Shown here one piece after another: positions 8,474 through 17,766 of a DNA stretch of 64,000 nt. The DNA comes from Bradyrhizobium sp. Ash2021 (GTDB lineage: Bacteria > Pseudomonadota > Alphaproteobacteria > Rhizobiales > Xanthobacteraceae). Position 1 is the first letter of the stretch; every line of letters begins with the position of its first letter. The position numbers and the translations under genes are program-made. Location of the stretch: contig NZ_CP100604.1 of NCBI RefSeq assembly GCF_031202265.1, positions 372,001 through 436,000 of the forward strand, read 5' to 3'. Under the pieces are notes generated by a model. That model saw only the letters and a program-made list of their open reading frames with translations. It was not told the DNA's origin and searched no databases.

Positions 8474-9253
8474 GATCTGCCGCTCGACCATCTTCAGCTT
8501 GAGCTCGGCGATCGCTTCCGAGGGATTTAAGCCCTTCGGGCACGCCTTGGCGCAGTTCATGATGGTGTGGCAGCGGTAGAGCCGGAACGGGTCTTCGAGA
8601 TTGTCGAGCCGCTCGCCGGTGGCCTCGTCGCGGGAATCCTTGACCCAGCGCGTCGCCTGCAGCAGTGCGGCGGGGCCGAGGAAGCGCTCGCTGTTCCACC
8701 AATAGCTCGGGCACGAGGTCGAGCAGCACGCGCACAGAATGCACTCGTAGAGCCCGTCGAGCTTTTCGCGGTCCTCGTGGCTCTGCTTCCATTCCTTCTG
8801 CGGCGTCGGCGTCGTGGTCTTCAGCCACGGCTCGATCGAGGCATATTGCGCGTAGAAATTGGTGAGGTCAGGCACCAGGTCCTTCACTACCGGCTGGTGC
8901 GGCAGCGGATTGACCTTGACCGCGCCGTCTTTGACGTCGTGCATCGATTTGGTGCAGGCCAGCGTGTTCTGGCCGTCGATGTTCATGGCGCAGGAGCCGC
9001 AGACGCCTTCGCGGCAGGAGCGGCGGAAGGTCAGGGTCGGATCGATGTGGTTCTTGATCCAGATCAGGCCGTCCAGCACCATCGGCCCGCATTCGGCGGT
9101 GTCGATGGTGTAGGTGTCGACGCTCGGGTTTTTGCCGTCGTCCGGATTCCAGCGATACACCTTGAACTCGCGCGTCTCGGTCGCGCCCGCCGGCTTCGGC
9201 CAGGTCTTGCCGCCGGTGATTTTTGAGTTCTTCGGAAGCGCGAATTCAACCAT
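8471..9253 (-). CDS. sdhB: Succinate dehydrogenase iron-sulfur subunit
   Basis: A 260-residue SdhB of usual length. It carries electrons from the FAD of SdhA to ubiquinone through three clusters. The plant-type [2Fe-2S] ligands are in [12 protein letters not shown], and the bacterial-ferredoxin cysteines are in [12 protein letters not shown] and [14 protein letters not shown]. It is the last gene of sdhCDAB and is separated from sdhA by a 137-bp gap holding a repeat. AAGGCAG precedes the ATG. Confidence 0.98.
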   Translation of the reverse strand: MVEFALPKNSKITGGKTWPKPAGATETREFKVYRWNPDDGKNPSVDTYTIDTAECGPMVLDGLIWIKNHIDPTLTFRRSCREGVCGSCAMNIDGQNTLACTKSMHDVKDGAVKVNPLPHQPVVKDLVPDLTNFYAQYASIEPWLKTTTPTPQKEWKQSHEDREKLDGLYECILCACCSTSCPSYWWNSERFLGPAALLQATRWVKDSRDEATGERLDNLEDPFRLYRCHTIMNCAKACPKGLNPSEAIAELKLKMVERQI

Positions 9254-9282
9254 CTGCCTTGCCTCTGCGGTTCAGTTCGTCA

Positions 9283-9381
9283 GTGCCGGGCAACAACGCA
9301 AAGCGCGTCTTTGCACTAGATGACCCGGCAATCCATCATCTTCGAAGAAAGATGGATGCGCGGGTCAAGCCCGCGCGTGAC
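9283..9381. repeat. Palindromic repeat between sdhA and sdhB
   Basis: The segment contains nested inverted repeats, for example CATCTTCGAAGAAAGATG and GCGCGGGTCAAGCCCGCGC. It interrupts an otherwise tight operon. Transcription of sdhB must pass through this hairpin or restart downstream of it. Confidence 0.7.
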
Positions 9382-9390
9382 AAGTAGAGA

Positions 9391-11235
9391 TCAATACACC
9401 CGCGCCTTCGGCGGGATGTACTGCACGTCGTTCGTCATCGTGTAGTCGTGCACCGGGCGGTAATCGATGCTGGACTTGCCGGCATCGTCCATCCACGCCA
9501 GCGTGTGCTTCATCCAGTTCTTGTCGTCGCGCGTGGAGAAATCTTCCCGCGCATGCGCGCCCCGGCTCTCGGTGCGGTTCGCCGCCGAGTCCATCGTCAC
9601 CACCGCCTGCATGATCAGATTGTCGAATTCGAGGGTTTCGACCAGATCGGAATTCCAGACCAGCGAACGGTCCGATGTCGAGACGTCGCCGATGCCGCCA
9701 TGCACCTTGTGGATCAGGTTCTGGCCTTCGTTCAGAATCTCGCCGGTGCGGAACACCGCGCAATTGGTCTGCATCACATGCTGCATGCTGTCGCGCAGCT
9801 TAGCCGTCGGCGTGCCGCCGGAGGCATAACGGTAATGGTCGAGCCGCCCGAGCGCCTTGTCGGCGGAGCCCGCCGGCAGTTCCGGCTGCTTGCCGTTCGG
9901 GGTCAGCTTTTCCGCGCAACGCAGTGCCGCCGCGCGGCCGAACACGACCAGATCGATCAGCGAATTCGAGCCAAGCCGGTTGGCGCCGTGCACGGAGACG
10001 CAGGCCGCTTCGCCGAGCGCCATCAGTCCCGGCACCGTGGCGTTGTCGTCGCCGTTCCGCTTGGTCAGCACTTCGCCGTGATAATTGGTCGGGATGCCGC
10101 CCATGTTGTAGTGCACCGTCGGCACGATCGGGATCGGCTCGCGGGTGACGTCGACATTGGCGAAGATTTTTGCCGATTCGGAAATGCCGGGCAGCCGTTC
10201 CTGCAGCACCTTCGGATCGAGATGATCGAGGTGCAGGTAGATGTGATCTTTCTTCTTGCCGACGCCGCGGCCTTCGCGGATCTCGATGGTCATCGAGCGC
10301 GAGACCACGTCGCGCGAAGCGAGGTCCTTGGCGGAGGGCGCATAGCGCTCCATGAAGCGCTCGCCCTCGGAATTGACGAGATAGCCGCCCTCGCCGCGCG
10401 CGCCTTCGGTGACGAGGCAGCCCGCGCCGTAGATGCCGGTCGGGTGGAACTGGACGAACTCCATGTCCTGCAGCGGCAGGCCGGCGCGCAGCACCATGCC
10501 GCCGCCGTCGCCGGTGCAGGTATGCGCCGAGGTGCAGGAAGCGTAGGCGCGGCCGTAGCCGCCGGTGGCGAGGATGGTGGTCTGGGCGCGGAAGCGGTGC
10601 AGCGTGCCGTCGTCGAGCTTGAGCGCGATCACGCCGCGGCAGACGCCTTGGTCGTCCATGATCAGGTCGATGGCGAAGAATTCGATGTAGAATTCCGCGG
10701 CGTGGCGCAGCGCCTGGCCGTACATCGTGTGCAGCATGGCGTGGCCGGTGCGGTCGGCGGCGGCGCAGGTGCGCTGCGCCTGGCCCTTGCCGTAGTCCAG
10801 CGTCATGCCGCCGAACGGGCGCTGATAGATCTTGCCGTCCTCGGTGCGCGAGAACGGCACGCCCCAATGCTCGAGCTCGTAGACCGCTTCGGGCGCGTTG
10901 CGCACCATATATTCGATGGCGTCCTGGTCGCCGAGCCAGTCCGACCCTTTGACGGTGTCGTACATATGCCAGCGCCAGTCGTCTGGATGCATGTTGCCGA
11001 GCGACGCGGAGATGCCGCCCTGGGCCGCGACCGTATGCGAGCGGGTCGGAAACACCTTCGTGATGCAGGCGGTGCGCAGGCCTGCTTCGCTGCAGCCGAC
11101 CACGGCGCGCAGGCCGGCGCCGCCGGCGCCGACGACGACGACATCGTAGGTATGATCTTCGATCGGATAGGCTTTTCCCTTGGTGGCGGGACCGCCGCTG
11201 CCATTCGTCGCGTTGCCATTGCCATCAGCGGCCAT
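9391..11235 (-). CDS. sdhA: Succinate dehydrogenase flavoprotein subunit
   Basis: A 614-residue SdhA, which oxidises succinate to fumarate in the TCA cycle and complex II. The dinucleotide-binding motif is [11 protein letters not shown]; the covalent FAD histidine is in [11 protein letters not shown]; active-site segments are [20 protein letters not shown] and [11 protein letters not shown] short low-complexity N-terminus rich in G/N/A precedes the first strand. It follows sdhD by 3 bp. Confidence 0.98.
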   Translation of the reverse strand: MAADGNGNATNGSGGPATKGKAYPIEDHTYDVVVVGAGGAGLRAVVGCSEAGLRTACITKVFPTRSHTVAAQGGISASLGNMHPDDWRWHMYDTVKGSDWLGDQDAIEYMVRNAPEAVYELEHWGVPFSRTEDGKIYQRPFGGMTLDYGKGQAQRTCAAADRTGHAMLHTMYGQALRHAAEFYIEFFAIDLIMDDQGVCRGVIALKLDDGTLHRFRAQTTILATGGYGRAYASCTSAHTCTGDGGGMVLRAGLPLQDMEFVQFHPTGIYGAGCLVTEGARGEGGYLVNSEGERFMERYAPSAKDLASRDVVSRSMTIEIREGRGVGKKKDHIYLHLDHLDPKVLQERLPGISESAKIFANVDVTREPIPIVPTVHYNMGGIPTNYHGEVLTKRNGDDNATVPGLMALGEAACVSVHGANRLGSNSLIDLVVFGRAAALRCAEKLTPNGKQPELPAGSADKALGRLDHYRYASGGTPTAKLRDSMQHVMQTNCAVFRTGEILNEGQNLIHKVHGGIGDVSTSDRSLVWNSDLVETLEFDNLIMQAVVTMDSAANRTESRGAHAREDFSTRDDKNWMKHTLAWMDDAGKSSIDYRPVHDYTMTNDVQYIPPKARVY

Positions 11236-11238
11236 GCG

Positions 11239-11637
11239 CTAAACTCCCGATGACAGTTTGAGAATCGCGTAGATCGAGGCCAGCGCCACCGCGATGCAGA
11301 AGAAGTTGTTGGCCATCACGCTGGCGAGCTTCACCTTCTCGCCATGCACGTAGTCTTCGATCACGACCTGCATGCCGATCTTCATGTGCCAACAGCTGGC
11401 GATGATGAAGAGCAAGAGGATGATGGCGATCGGCATCGAGCCGAGGATTTGCGCCGCTCCGGCCTGGTTGCGGCCAAGCAGCATCAGTACGATCACGATG
11501 ACCGGTACGATCAATAGCGTCATCGCCACCGCGGTGAGGCGCTGGCGCCAGAAATCCTTGGTGCCGGAATGCGAGGCGCCGAGATTGCGGACGCGCGCCA
11601 GCGGCGTGCGCATCGAGGGAGAGTTTGGCGCGCTCAT
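11239..11637 (-). CDS. sdhD: Succinate dehydrogenase membrane anchor subunit D
   Basis: A 132-residue membrane protein with three hydrophobic helices. Conserved features are SHSGTKDFWRQRLTAVAM at the N-terminus and WHMKIGMQVVIEDYVHGEK, which supplies haem and quinone-site residues. With SdhC it anchors SdhAB in the inner membrane. Its ATG overlaps the sdhC stop (ATGA at 11634-11637), so the true start is well inside the long open frame. Confidence 0.93.
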   Translation of the reverse strand: MSAPNSPSMRTPLARVRNLGASHSGTKDFWRQRLTAVAMTLLIVPVIVIVLMLLGRNQAGAAQILGSMPIAIILLLFIIASCWHMKIGMQVVIEDYVHGEKVKLASVMANNFFCIAVALASIYAILKLSSGV

Positions 11638-12032
11638 CGTCCGCCTCCGATCGTGTAGGCGACGATCCACACCAGCACTGTGAGCGAAATGCCGCCGATC
11701 AGCGCGCCCCAGGTCAGCGCTTCGCGTTCGTTTGCCTTGAAGCCGTAGCCGAGGTCCCAGACGAAATGGCGCAGCCCGCTGAGAAGATGATGCAGCAGCG
11801 ACCAGGTGTAGCCGAACACGATCAGCCGCCCGATGATGCTGCCGGTAAAGGCCTGCACATGGGCGTAGGCGGTGGGGCCGGAGGCGGCGGCGATCAGCCA
11901 CCAGGCCAGCAGCAAGGTCCCGAAATACAGCGCGACGCCGGTGGCGCGGTGGACGATGGACAGCGCCATCGTCAGGGTCCAGCGATAGGTCTGCAGATGC
12001 GGAGAAAGCGGTCGTTCGATCCTGGCGGTCAT
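11634..12032 (-). CDS. sdhC: Succinate dehydrogenase cytochrome b556 subunit
   Basis: A 132-residue, three-helix subunit. The RPLSPHLQTYRW start, the SIVHRATGVALY first helix and the HHLLSGLRHFVWD segment with the haem-ligand histidine are diagnostic. It is the first gene of sdhCDAB. About 210 bp with no gene separate it from the LysR remnant and must contain the operon promoter. Confidence 0.96.
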   Translation of the reverse strand: MTARIERPLSPHLQTYRWTLTMALSIVHRATGVALYFGTLLLAWWLIAAASGPTAYAHVQAFTGSIIGRLIVFGYTWSLLHHLLSGLRHFVWDLGYGFKANEREALTWGALIGGISLTVLVWIVAYTIGGGR

Positions 12033-12244
12033 CGGCGGCTTTTGACGGTTTGCGGGGCCGCGAATGGCCCTTTGGGGATCGCGGTTGATGAATTCTATTT
12101 ACGTAGTCGAAACAGCCAGTGCAACGACCAAATGCCGGGAAATCGAACTCGTATTCATTACTAGATCGGTGACGAAGCGAAATCGATCCGTTGCTTGGTA
12201 TACCAGCTAACGCAACGCTGCTGAAAGATCGAATCCGCGTTCTG

Positions 12245-12658
12245 TTATTGCTTCGAACGGGCGATCGCGTGCGCGCCAAAAGGATTGGTGGCACGCCATC
12301 GCTCGACCAGGTAATCGACGAATACCCTGCTTTTTGGCGATGTCAGCCTGGAAGGCTGAAACAACAGCTGCAGCGGCGCGGGCGTCGGCTCGAACTCGAC
12401 GAGGATGGGCTGCAAGGCGCCATCAGCGATATCCGCCTCAATTTGCCAGGACGGCACTCGGATGATTCCGGCGCCCTCTTTCGCCGCCGATACCACGGCG
12501 TCGAGGCTATTCACCCAGAGCCGGCCGGATATGCGGATTCTGCGTTCCGCCTTCGCGCCCTCCTTGAAGCGCCATTCGGCGATGCCGGGTGCATCGGAGA
12601 ACACCAGACAGTCGTGACGGCTGAGATCGGCGGGTATCTGCGGCACCCCGTGGCGTAA
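12245..12658 (-). pseudogene. LysR-family regulator remnant (C-terminal half of effector domain only)
   Basis: The frame from about 12658 to the stop at 12245 reads as the end of a LysR substrate-binding domain: RHGVPQIPADLSRHDCLVF, then NSLDAVVSAAKEGAGI and a final FVDYLVERW. The winged-helix DNA-binding domain and the first half of the effector domain are absent. Upstream of 12658 the open frame continues with unrelated sequence, so the breakpoint is near there. It is probably the relic of an old deletion and is not expected to be functional. Confidence 0.65.
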
Positions 12659-12728
12659 TTTGCGTAATACTCCCGCATTCGGGAAGGGTGTACCCTGTGC
12701 AAAATCTTCGTAACCCGGGGAGTTTGAC

Positions 12729-12965
12729 ATGGCTTCGATGTTCAACCCCACCTCGCATTCAGGGACCATCCATGGGCCCACAGATTCCAGTCGCGACGCT
12801 GACGATCGGCTGACCTGCCCGCTGGCTTTCTCCGCGGTGGGATTGCTCGCCAGCTGCCTCGCGCTGGCGATTCAGGATGAAGCATCGCTGGATGCGCTCC
12901 GGGTCGCCTTGATCTTGGGTGCCGCGCCGGTCGCGGCATTGGTGGCGCTACGAATTTATCGGTAA
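12729..12965 (+). CDS. Small hypothetical protein with two hydrophobic segments
   Basis: A 78-residue reading frame with GGGGAG seven bases before the ATG. The first third is polar; residues ~31-47 and ~59-74 are hydrophobic (FSAVGLLASCLALAI and VALILGAAPVAALVAL), suggesting two membrane helices. It ends about 38 bp before the TauE/SafE gene and could be co-transcribed with it. No family is recognised. Confidence 0.4.
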   Translation: MASMFNPTSHSGTIHGPTDSSRDADDRLTCPLAFSAVGLLASCLALAIQDEASLDALRVALILGAAPVAALVALRIYR

Positions 12966-13002
12966 AGCTTGGGAAATTCGTACCCTGAAGGCAGATGCGG
13001 GA

Positions 13003-13857
13003 ATGATGATGGCCGGGCTCAATCCCGCGGAGCTTGTCGAACTGGCGCTGATGCTGGTGGCAGTCGGCGCGCTGTCGGGATTTTTCGCCGGCATTTTCGG
13101 CATCGGCGGCGGCGCGATCCTGGTGCCGGTATTTTATGAATGCTTCCGGCTCGCCGGCGTGCCGCTGGAGGCGCGGATGCCACTCTGCATCGGCACCTCG
13201 CTCGCCATCATCATCCCGACCTCGATCCGATCGTTTCGCGCCCATTACCTCAGAGGCGCGGTCGACATGCAAATCCTCAGATTGTGGTGGGCGCCGATCG
13301 TGACCGGCGTCGTCGCCGGCAGCGTCATTGCGCGCTACGCGCCGGAGCGGCTGTTCAAGATCGTGTTCGTGATGGTGGCGTGGTCGGCGGCGGCAAGGTT
13401 GCTGCTGGCGCAGGAGAACTGGAAATTCGGCGACGATCTCCCGAAAGGGCCGCTGATGCGGGTCTACGGCTTCGTCGTCGGATTGCTGTCGACCTTGATG
13501 GGGATCGGCGGCGGATTGTTCTCGAACCTGCTGATGACATTCTACGGCCGGCCGATCCATCAGGCGGTCGCGACCTCGTCGGCGCTGGCGGTGCTGATCT
13601 CGATCCCCGGCGCGCTCGGCTACATCTATGCCGGCTGGCCCGCGGCCGCGCGCTACCCTGATGTGGCCGCGCTGCAATTGCCGTTCGCGATCGGCTACGT
13701 CTCGCTGATCGGCGCTATTCTCGTGATGCCGACCAGCCTTCTGACGGCGCCGCTCGGGGTCAGGGCGGCACATGCGTTGTCGAAGCGGCGGCTGGAGATC
13801 GCGTTTGGCGCGTATCTCTTTATTGTCGGCAGCCGGTTTGTGATAAGCCTGCTCTGA
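13003..13857 (+). CDS. TauE/SafE-family (DUF81) membrane exporter
   Basis: A 284-residue membrane protein with about eight helices. It shows the two glycine-rich signatures of the family: GIFGIGGGAILVP near residue 30 and LMGIGGGLFSNL in the second half. Family members export sulfite, sulfoacetate or other organosulfur anions. The start is at three consecutive ATGs (13003-13011); the longer frame from 12919 lacks a ribosome site. The substrate cannot be assigned from context. Confidence 0.9.
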   Translation: MMMAGLNPAELVELALMLVAVGALSGFFAGIFGIGGGAILVPVFYECFRLAGVPLEARMPLCIGTSLAIIIPTSIRSFRAHYLRGAVDMQILRLWWAPIVTGVVAGSVIARYAPERLFKIVFVMVAWSAAARLLLAQENWKFGDDLPKGPLMRVYGFVVGLLSTLMGIGGGLFSNLLMTFYGRPIHQAVATSSALAVLISIPGALGYIYAGWPAAARYPDVAALQLPFAIGYVSLIGAILVMPTSLLTAPLGVRAAHALSKRRLEIAFGAYLFIVGSRFVISLL

Positions 13858-13947
13858 ACGGCAAAAGGCCTGCACGTTACGAGCCGGGCAGGAGCTTTCG
13901 GCGAGGCACCTCAGGGCATCGTCATCATTCGCGCCGCGGAAGCCGCC

Positions 13948-14445
13948 TTAATCCTTTAATCGCACCTCGCTATGAAACCACATTCGGAGATCGCCGATTC
14001 CTTCGATGCGATCGGAATCGGAGAGCACTTGCAGTCGTGCCGCGATTGCCTCGTCCCCGACGGGCAGGTCGAGCGCCTTGCAGCGCTGCAGGGCCAGAAT
14101 GACGACCTTCGCAGTCTTTTGCCACATCGGCTGCAAAATCGGGAAAATAATGCCGTCGAGATCAGACTCGGTCACAGAGGACGGGAGGCGGACCTGATCC
14201 CATTTAAGTTCGCTGCTGATGGTTGCGACTTGCTCGTCAAGGAGAGGCGGCTCGATGTCTGGGAACTGATCATGAATCGGCGCAAGCAGCTTCCGCTGCA
14301 AGTCAGCGACGACTTCCCAAAGCAAGCCATCGAATCTTAGCCGCTCCTCTTTGCCGAGGCCGGCGATAGCCATACGCGCATCGTCCAGTGCAACGTGAGC
14401 GTCAAGTATGTGTTCTTGAATCCGGACGGCCTGTTCGCGGTTCAT
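13948..14445 (-). CDS. Hypothetical cytoplasmic protein
   Basis: A 165-residue, acidic, mostly helical protein beginning MNREQAVRIQEHILDAHVAL. It has no signal peptide, membrane segment or recognised motif. It lies 26 bp after the malonyl-CoA synthetase stop on the same strand, so it may be the last gene of that transcript. Codon use resembles its neighbours. Confidence 0.7.
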   Translation of the reverse strand: MNREQAVRIQEHILDAHVALDDARMAIAGLGKEERLRFDGLLWEVVADLQRKLLAPIHDQFPDIEPPLLDEQVATISSELKWDQVRLPSSVTESDLDGIIFPILQPMWQKTAKVVILALQRCKALDLPVGDEAIAARLQVLSDSDRIEGIGDLRMWFHSEVRLKD

Positions 14446-14471
14446 TGCCCCGGCGCGATGTCTCGCGCTCC

Positions 14472-16001
14472 CTACTTGTTCGAATAGATATCCTTGTAAT
14501 TATCCCGCAAAATATTCTTCTGCACCTTGCCCATGGCGTTGCGCGGCAAATCGTCGACGATGAAGACGCGCTTGGGCATCTTGAATTTCGCCAGCCGGCC
14601 GTCGAGCGCCTTCAGCACCGAGGTCTCGTCGACATCAGCACCCTTGTTGCAGACCACGACCGCGGTGACGCCCTCGCCAAAATCGCCATGCGGCACGCCG
14701 ATGACGGCGGATTCGACCACGCCCGGCATGGCGTCGATCTCGCTCTCGATCTCTTTCGGGTAGACGTTGAAGCCGCCGGAGATCACGAGATCCTTGCCGC
14801 GGCCGAGAATGTGCACATAGCCCTTGTCGTCGATCTTGCCGAGATCGCCGGTGATGAAGAAACCGTCGTCGCGGAATTCGGCTTTTGTCTTCTCCGGCAT
14901 CCGCCAATAGCCCTTGAATACGTTGGGGCCCTTGACCTCGATCATGCCGATGGTGTCGGGCGCCAGTTTCTTGCCGGTTTCGGGATCGGTGACGCGCACG
15001 GTGACGCCGGGCAGCGCATGGCCGACGGCGCCGGGCACCCGCTCGCCGTCATAGGGATTGGACGTGTTCATGTTGGTTTCGGTCATGCCGTAACGCTCGA
15101 GCACGGCGTGGCCGGTGCGCGCGGCCCATTCGCGGTGGGTGTCGGCGAGCAGCGGCGCGGAGCCCGAAATGAACAGCCGCATGTGTCTGGCGGATTCCCT
15201 GGTCAGTGCCGGACTTTGCAGCAGCCGCGTATAGAAGGTCGGCACGCCCATCAGCACGGTTGCGCGCGCCATCAATTTGATGATCAGTTCGGGATCGAAT
15301 TTCGGCAGGAAGATCATCGAGGCGCGCGCGAACAGGGTTACGTTGCTCGCCACGAACAGGCCGTGGGTATGATAGATCGGCAGTGCGTGGATCAGCACGT
15401 CGTCCCTGGTGAAACGCCAATAGTCGACCAGGCTGTAGGAATTCGACGCGAGGTTATCGTGGCTGAGCATCGCGCCCTTGGAGCGGCCGGTGGTGCCCGA
15501 GGTGTAGAGGATCGCGGCGAGGTCATCGTCGGCGCGCGGCACGGTGGTGAATTCCGCACTCGCCTTGGCGGCGGCGTCCGTCAGCGATCCCTTGCCGTTG
15601 GCATCCAGCGTTTCGACCTTCGCGCCGACTTTAGCTGCGATCGCGCCGATCCCGTCCGCCTTGGCGGGGTCGCACACCACCAGCGACGGTTCGGCGTCGC
15701 CGATGAAATAGTCGAGTTCGTTGAGCGTATAGGCGGTGTTGAGCGGCAGATACACGGCGCCCGCCCGCACCGTGCCGAGATACAGCACGAGCGCCGGCAC
15801 TGATTTCTCGGTTTGCGCCGCAACGCGATCGCCGGGCTTGACGCCCCGGGAAACCAGCACATTCGCCATCTGCCCGGCGCGGGCGATCAAATCGGCATAA
15901 CTGATCCTGGCGCCATCGAGCATTTCGATCGCGAGCCGGGAGGGGTCGTCGAGATTATCGAACAGGCGGCAAAACAGGTTGGCGTTAGCGGTCGTGTTCA
16001 T
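14472..16001 (-). CDS. matB: Malonyl-CoA synthetase (acyl-CoA ligase)
   Basis: A 509-residue AMP-forming ligase of the ANL superfamily. The P-loop is ILYTSGTTGRSKGAML; the adenylate-binding motifs are ERYGMTETNM and TGDLGKIDDKGY; the hinge is GRGKDLVISGGFNVYP; the catalytic C-terminal lysine is in PRNAMGKVQKN. Length and overall sequence match Rhodopseudomonas MatB, which makes malonyl-CoA from malonate, CoA and ATP. It is divergent from an SDR gene 74 bp away. A closely related methylmalonate or short-chain substrate cannot be excluded. Confidence 0.87.
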   Translation of the reverse strand: MNTTANANLFCRLFDNLDDPSRLAIEMLDGARISYADLIARAGQMANVLVSRGVKPGDRVAAQTEKSVPALVLYLGTVRAGAVYLPLNTAYTLNELDYFIGDAEPSLVVCDPAKADGIGAIAAKVGAKVETLDANGKGSLTDAAAKASAEFTTVPRADDDLAAILYTSGTTGRSKGAMLSHDNLASNSYSLVDYWRFTRDDVLIHALPIYHTHGLFVASNVTLFARASMIFLPKFDPELIIKLMARATVLMGVPTFYTRLLQSPALTRESARHMRLFISGSAPLLADTHREWAARTGHAVLERYGMTETNMNTSNPYDGERVPGAVGHALPGVTVRVTDPETGKKLAPDTIGMIEVKGPNVFKGYWRMPEKTKAEFRDDGFFITGDLGKIDDKGYVHILGRGKDLVISGGFNVYPKEIESEIDAMPGVVESAVIGVPHGDFGEGVTAVVVCNKGADVDETSVLKALDGRLAKFKMPKRVFIVDDLPRNAMGKVQKNILRDNYKDIYSNK

Positions 16002-16075
16002 GCATCATTCCCAAAGGGGCGGCTGAGCGCTGCATTAGCAAAAACGCCCTTCAAAAAGCAACGGAGACAGTTTGC

Positions 16076-16837
16076 ATGACAAATAACGGGAAACGCGTGG
16101 CCTGGGTGACGGGCGGCGGCAGCGGAATCGGTGAATCCGGGGCGGAATTTCTCGCGGCGGACGGCTGGATCGTGGTGGTTTCCGGCCGCCGCAAGGCGGA
16201 GCTGGACCGGGTCGTGGCCAACATCACCAAAACGGGCGGCAAGGCCCAGGCGATCCCGCTCGATGTCAGCAACAAGGCCGACGTCAACAAGGTGGCCGAG
16301 CAGATTTTGGCCAGGCACGGCCGGATCGACCTTTTGGTCAACAGTGCCGGCATCAATGTGCCGAAGCGGAGCTGGGCCGACATGGAACTGGAAGGCTGGG
16401 ACAAGCTGGTCGAGGTCAATCTCAACGGCGTCTTGTATTGCATGCGCGCGGTGCTGCCGGCCATGAGGAAACAAAAGGACGGCTGCATCATCAATGTCGC
16501 GTCCTGGGCCGGCCGCCATGTCTCGAAAATGCCGGGCCCGGCCTACACCACGACAAAGCACGCGGTGCTGGCGCTGACCCATTCCTTCAACATGGACGAA
16601 TGCGTCAACGGCCTGCGCGCCTGCTGCCTGTCGCCCGGCGAGGTCGCGACCCCGATCCTGAAATTGCGGCCGGTGGTGCCTAGCGAAGAGGAGCAGGCGC
16701 GGATGCTGCAGCCCGAGGATTGCGGCCGCACCATCGCCTTCGTCGCCAGCATGCCGCCGCGCGTCTGCATGAACGAGATCCTGATCAGCCCGACGCATAA
16801 TCGCGGGTTTATTCAGACGCCGCACAGCCGGGATTAG
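16076..16837 (+). CDS. Short-chain dehydrogenase/reductase
   Basis: A 253-residue classical SDR with the NAD(P) motif TGGGSGIG at residues ~12-19, the NSAG motif, the catalytic serine segment NVASWAG and the YTTTK catalytic pair. GGAG lies upstream of the ATG. It is divergent from the malonyl-CoA synthetase and may share its regulation. The exact substrate is not visible; the family acts on alcohols or ketones. Confidence 0.9.
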   Translation: MTNNGKRVAWVTGGGSGIGESGAEFLAADGWIVVVSGRRKAELDRVVANITKTGGKAQAIPLDVSNKADVNKVAEQILARHGRIDLLVNSAGINVPKRSWADMELEGWDKLVEVNLNGVLYCMRAVLPAMRKQKDGCIINVASWAGRHVSKMPGPAYTTTKHAVLALTHSFNMDECVNGLRACCLSPGEVATPILKLRPVVPSEEEQARMLQPEDCGRTIAFVASMPPRVCMNEILISPTHNRGFIQTPHSRD

Positions 16838-16857
16838 ACGGCGTTGCGCTATCGATC

Positions 16858-16976
16858 GTCATTGCGAGCCAACGGGTCGCGCGAATGCGCGCCCGATGAC
16901 AGGCTCCGCGAAGCAATCCATTTCGCCCCGAAAGGAAGAATGGATTGCTTCGTCGCTAACGCTCCTCGCAATGACG
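16858..16976. repeat. Palindromic repeat, family B, with an embedded second module
   Basis: The outer arms are GTCATTGCGAG and CTCGCAATGAC, with AAGCAATCCA / TGGATTGCTT inside. Between GCGAG and GAAGCAATCCA the left arm carries an extra ~40-bp palindrome, CCAACGGGTCGCGCG...CGCGCCCGATGACAGGC. The same insert recurs at 52357-52402 and in a different repeat family near 59911-59956. It occupies the convergent junction between the SDR and DUF1127 genes. Confidence 0.85.
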
Positions 16977-17069
16977 CCGGGCACCCGTTCGTTACGCGCG
17001 CATGCGCGCCCGATGATAAACTCCGCGAAACCCACCCTGGCGCCACGCGCCAAAGCCGACCCTCTTCGA

Positions 17070-17342
17070 TTATGGTCGCTTTGATCGCTGCATCCGGATC
17101 CGACATCTGGCGGCCTCTGCCCGGCCTTCACCAAGGTCGCTGCGGGTGAGGCCGATGTCTTTCAGTTCTCGATCATTGAGGTGACGGAGAACAATAATAT
17201 CTGCCTGGCGCGCTCGCTCCGCAATTGCCGCAGAAAGCCAGTGATTAAATAGCCAGCCCATGCGTTTCAGTAGGAAGCGAGCTCTTCGCTGCATCGCCGA
17301 CGCGACCGTTGCATTGGGTGGGACCGTATTCAACATCGTCAT
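17070..17342 (-). CDS. DUF1127-domain small protein
   Basis: A 90-residue protein from ATG 17342, which has AAGGA upstream. The C-terminal ~45 residues carry the DUF1127 (YjiS-like) signature: a basic helix, then LRHLNDRELKDIGLTRSDL. Alphaproteobacterial relatives are small, Arg-rich proteins; some take part in RNA turnover and carbon or phosphate responses. A longer frame to 17477 exists but has no ribosome site. Confidence 0.8.
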   Translation of the reverse strand: MTMLNTVPPNATVASAMQRRARFLLKRMGWLFNHWLSAAIAERARQADIIVLRHLNDRELKDIGLTRSDLGEGRAEAARCRIRMQRSKRP

Positions 17343-17766
17343 CGCAAGAATCCTTGGACAGGTCGGCAATTCGAACGATCTGCCCGGTTTGCTGGTTTTG
17401 CTCTTCCCTTCCTGGGGGATTGCCGAAGGCACGTGCAGTCGGCCAATGCGGTGATCTGTAAGGCCTGGGGCCGTCATGGGTCTATCACCGGCATACCGGC
17501 AGAAATGACCAGGACGCCGGATACTGTCGTGAAGGAGGATGCATTGGCGCTTCTCTTGGTGTCGCGTCGAGATTCCAACGTTCGGAAGATGCCGCGATGT
17601 TTATCGAAGGTATGCGCAAGGCTGGAACGGTGGATAAGCAAATGGCGGCAGTGTTCGATGCTTCGCGTACTGCTGGACCAACTGGCCACGGCACCAATCA
17701 CTGACCACTTGCTCCCGTTGGCTTATGCGGCTCGACGGAGCTTGCTGACGCACGGATGGGACATGG
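17343..17766. other. 424-bp interval without a supportable gene
   Basis: Several overlapping short frames occur on the plus strand. One, at 17462-17703, reads as protein-like sequence (RSEDAAMFIEGMRKAGTVDK) but has no start codon with a ribosome site at its head. This looks like a gene fragment, but I do not recognise the parent. Nothing else structured was seen. Confidence 0.3.

Noticed and set aside
9448..11253. 601-codon plus-strand open frame opposite sdhA
   Set aside because: It is the antisense shadow of sdhA, His/Arg/Val-rich with no domain, caused by high GC at third positions.
12742..13875. 377-codon minus-strand frame opposite the TauE/SafE gene
   Set aside because: Low-complexity R/H/D/Q-rich sequence with no motif; the plus-strand frame has clear family signatures.
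14388..15803. 471-codon plus-strand frame opposite the malonyl-CoA synthetase
   Set aside because: Antisense shadow; the minus strand shows complete ANL-ligase motifs.
16838..17069. Possible CRISPR-like array
   Set aside because: The repeated units are inverted palindromes of family B and a nested module, not regularly spaced direct repeats.
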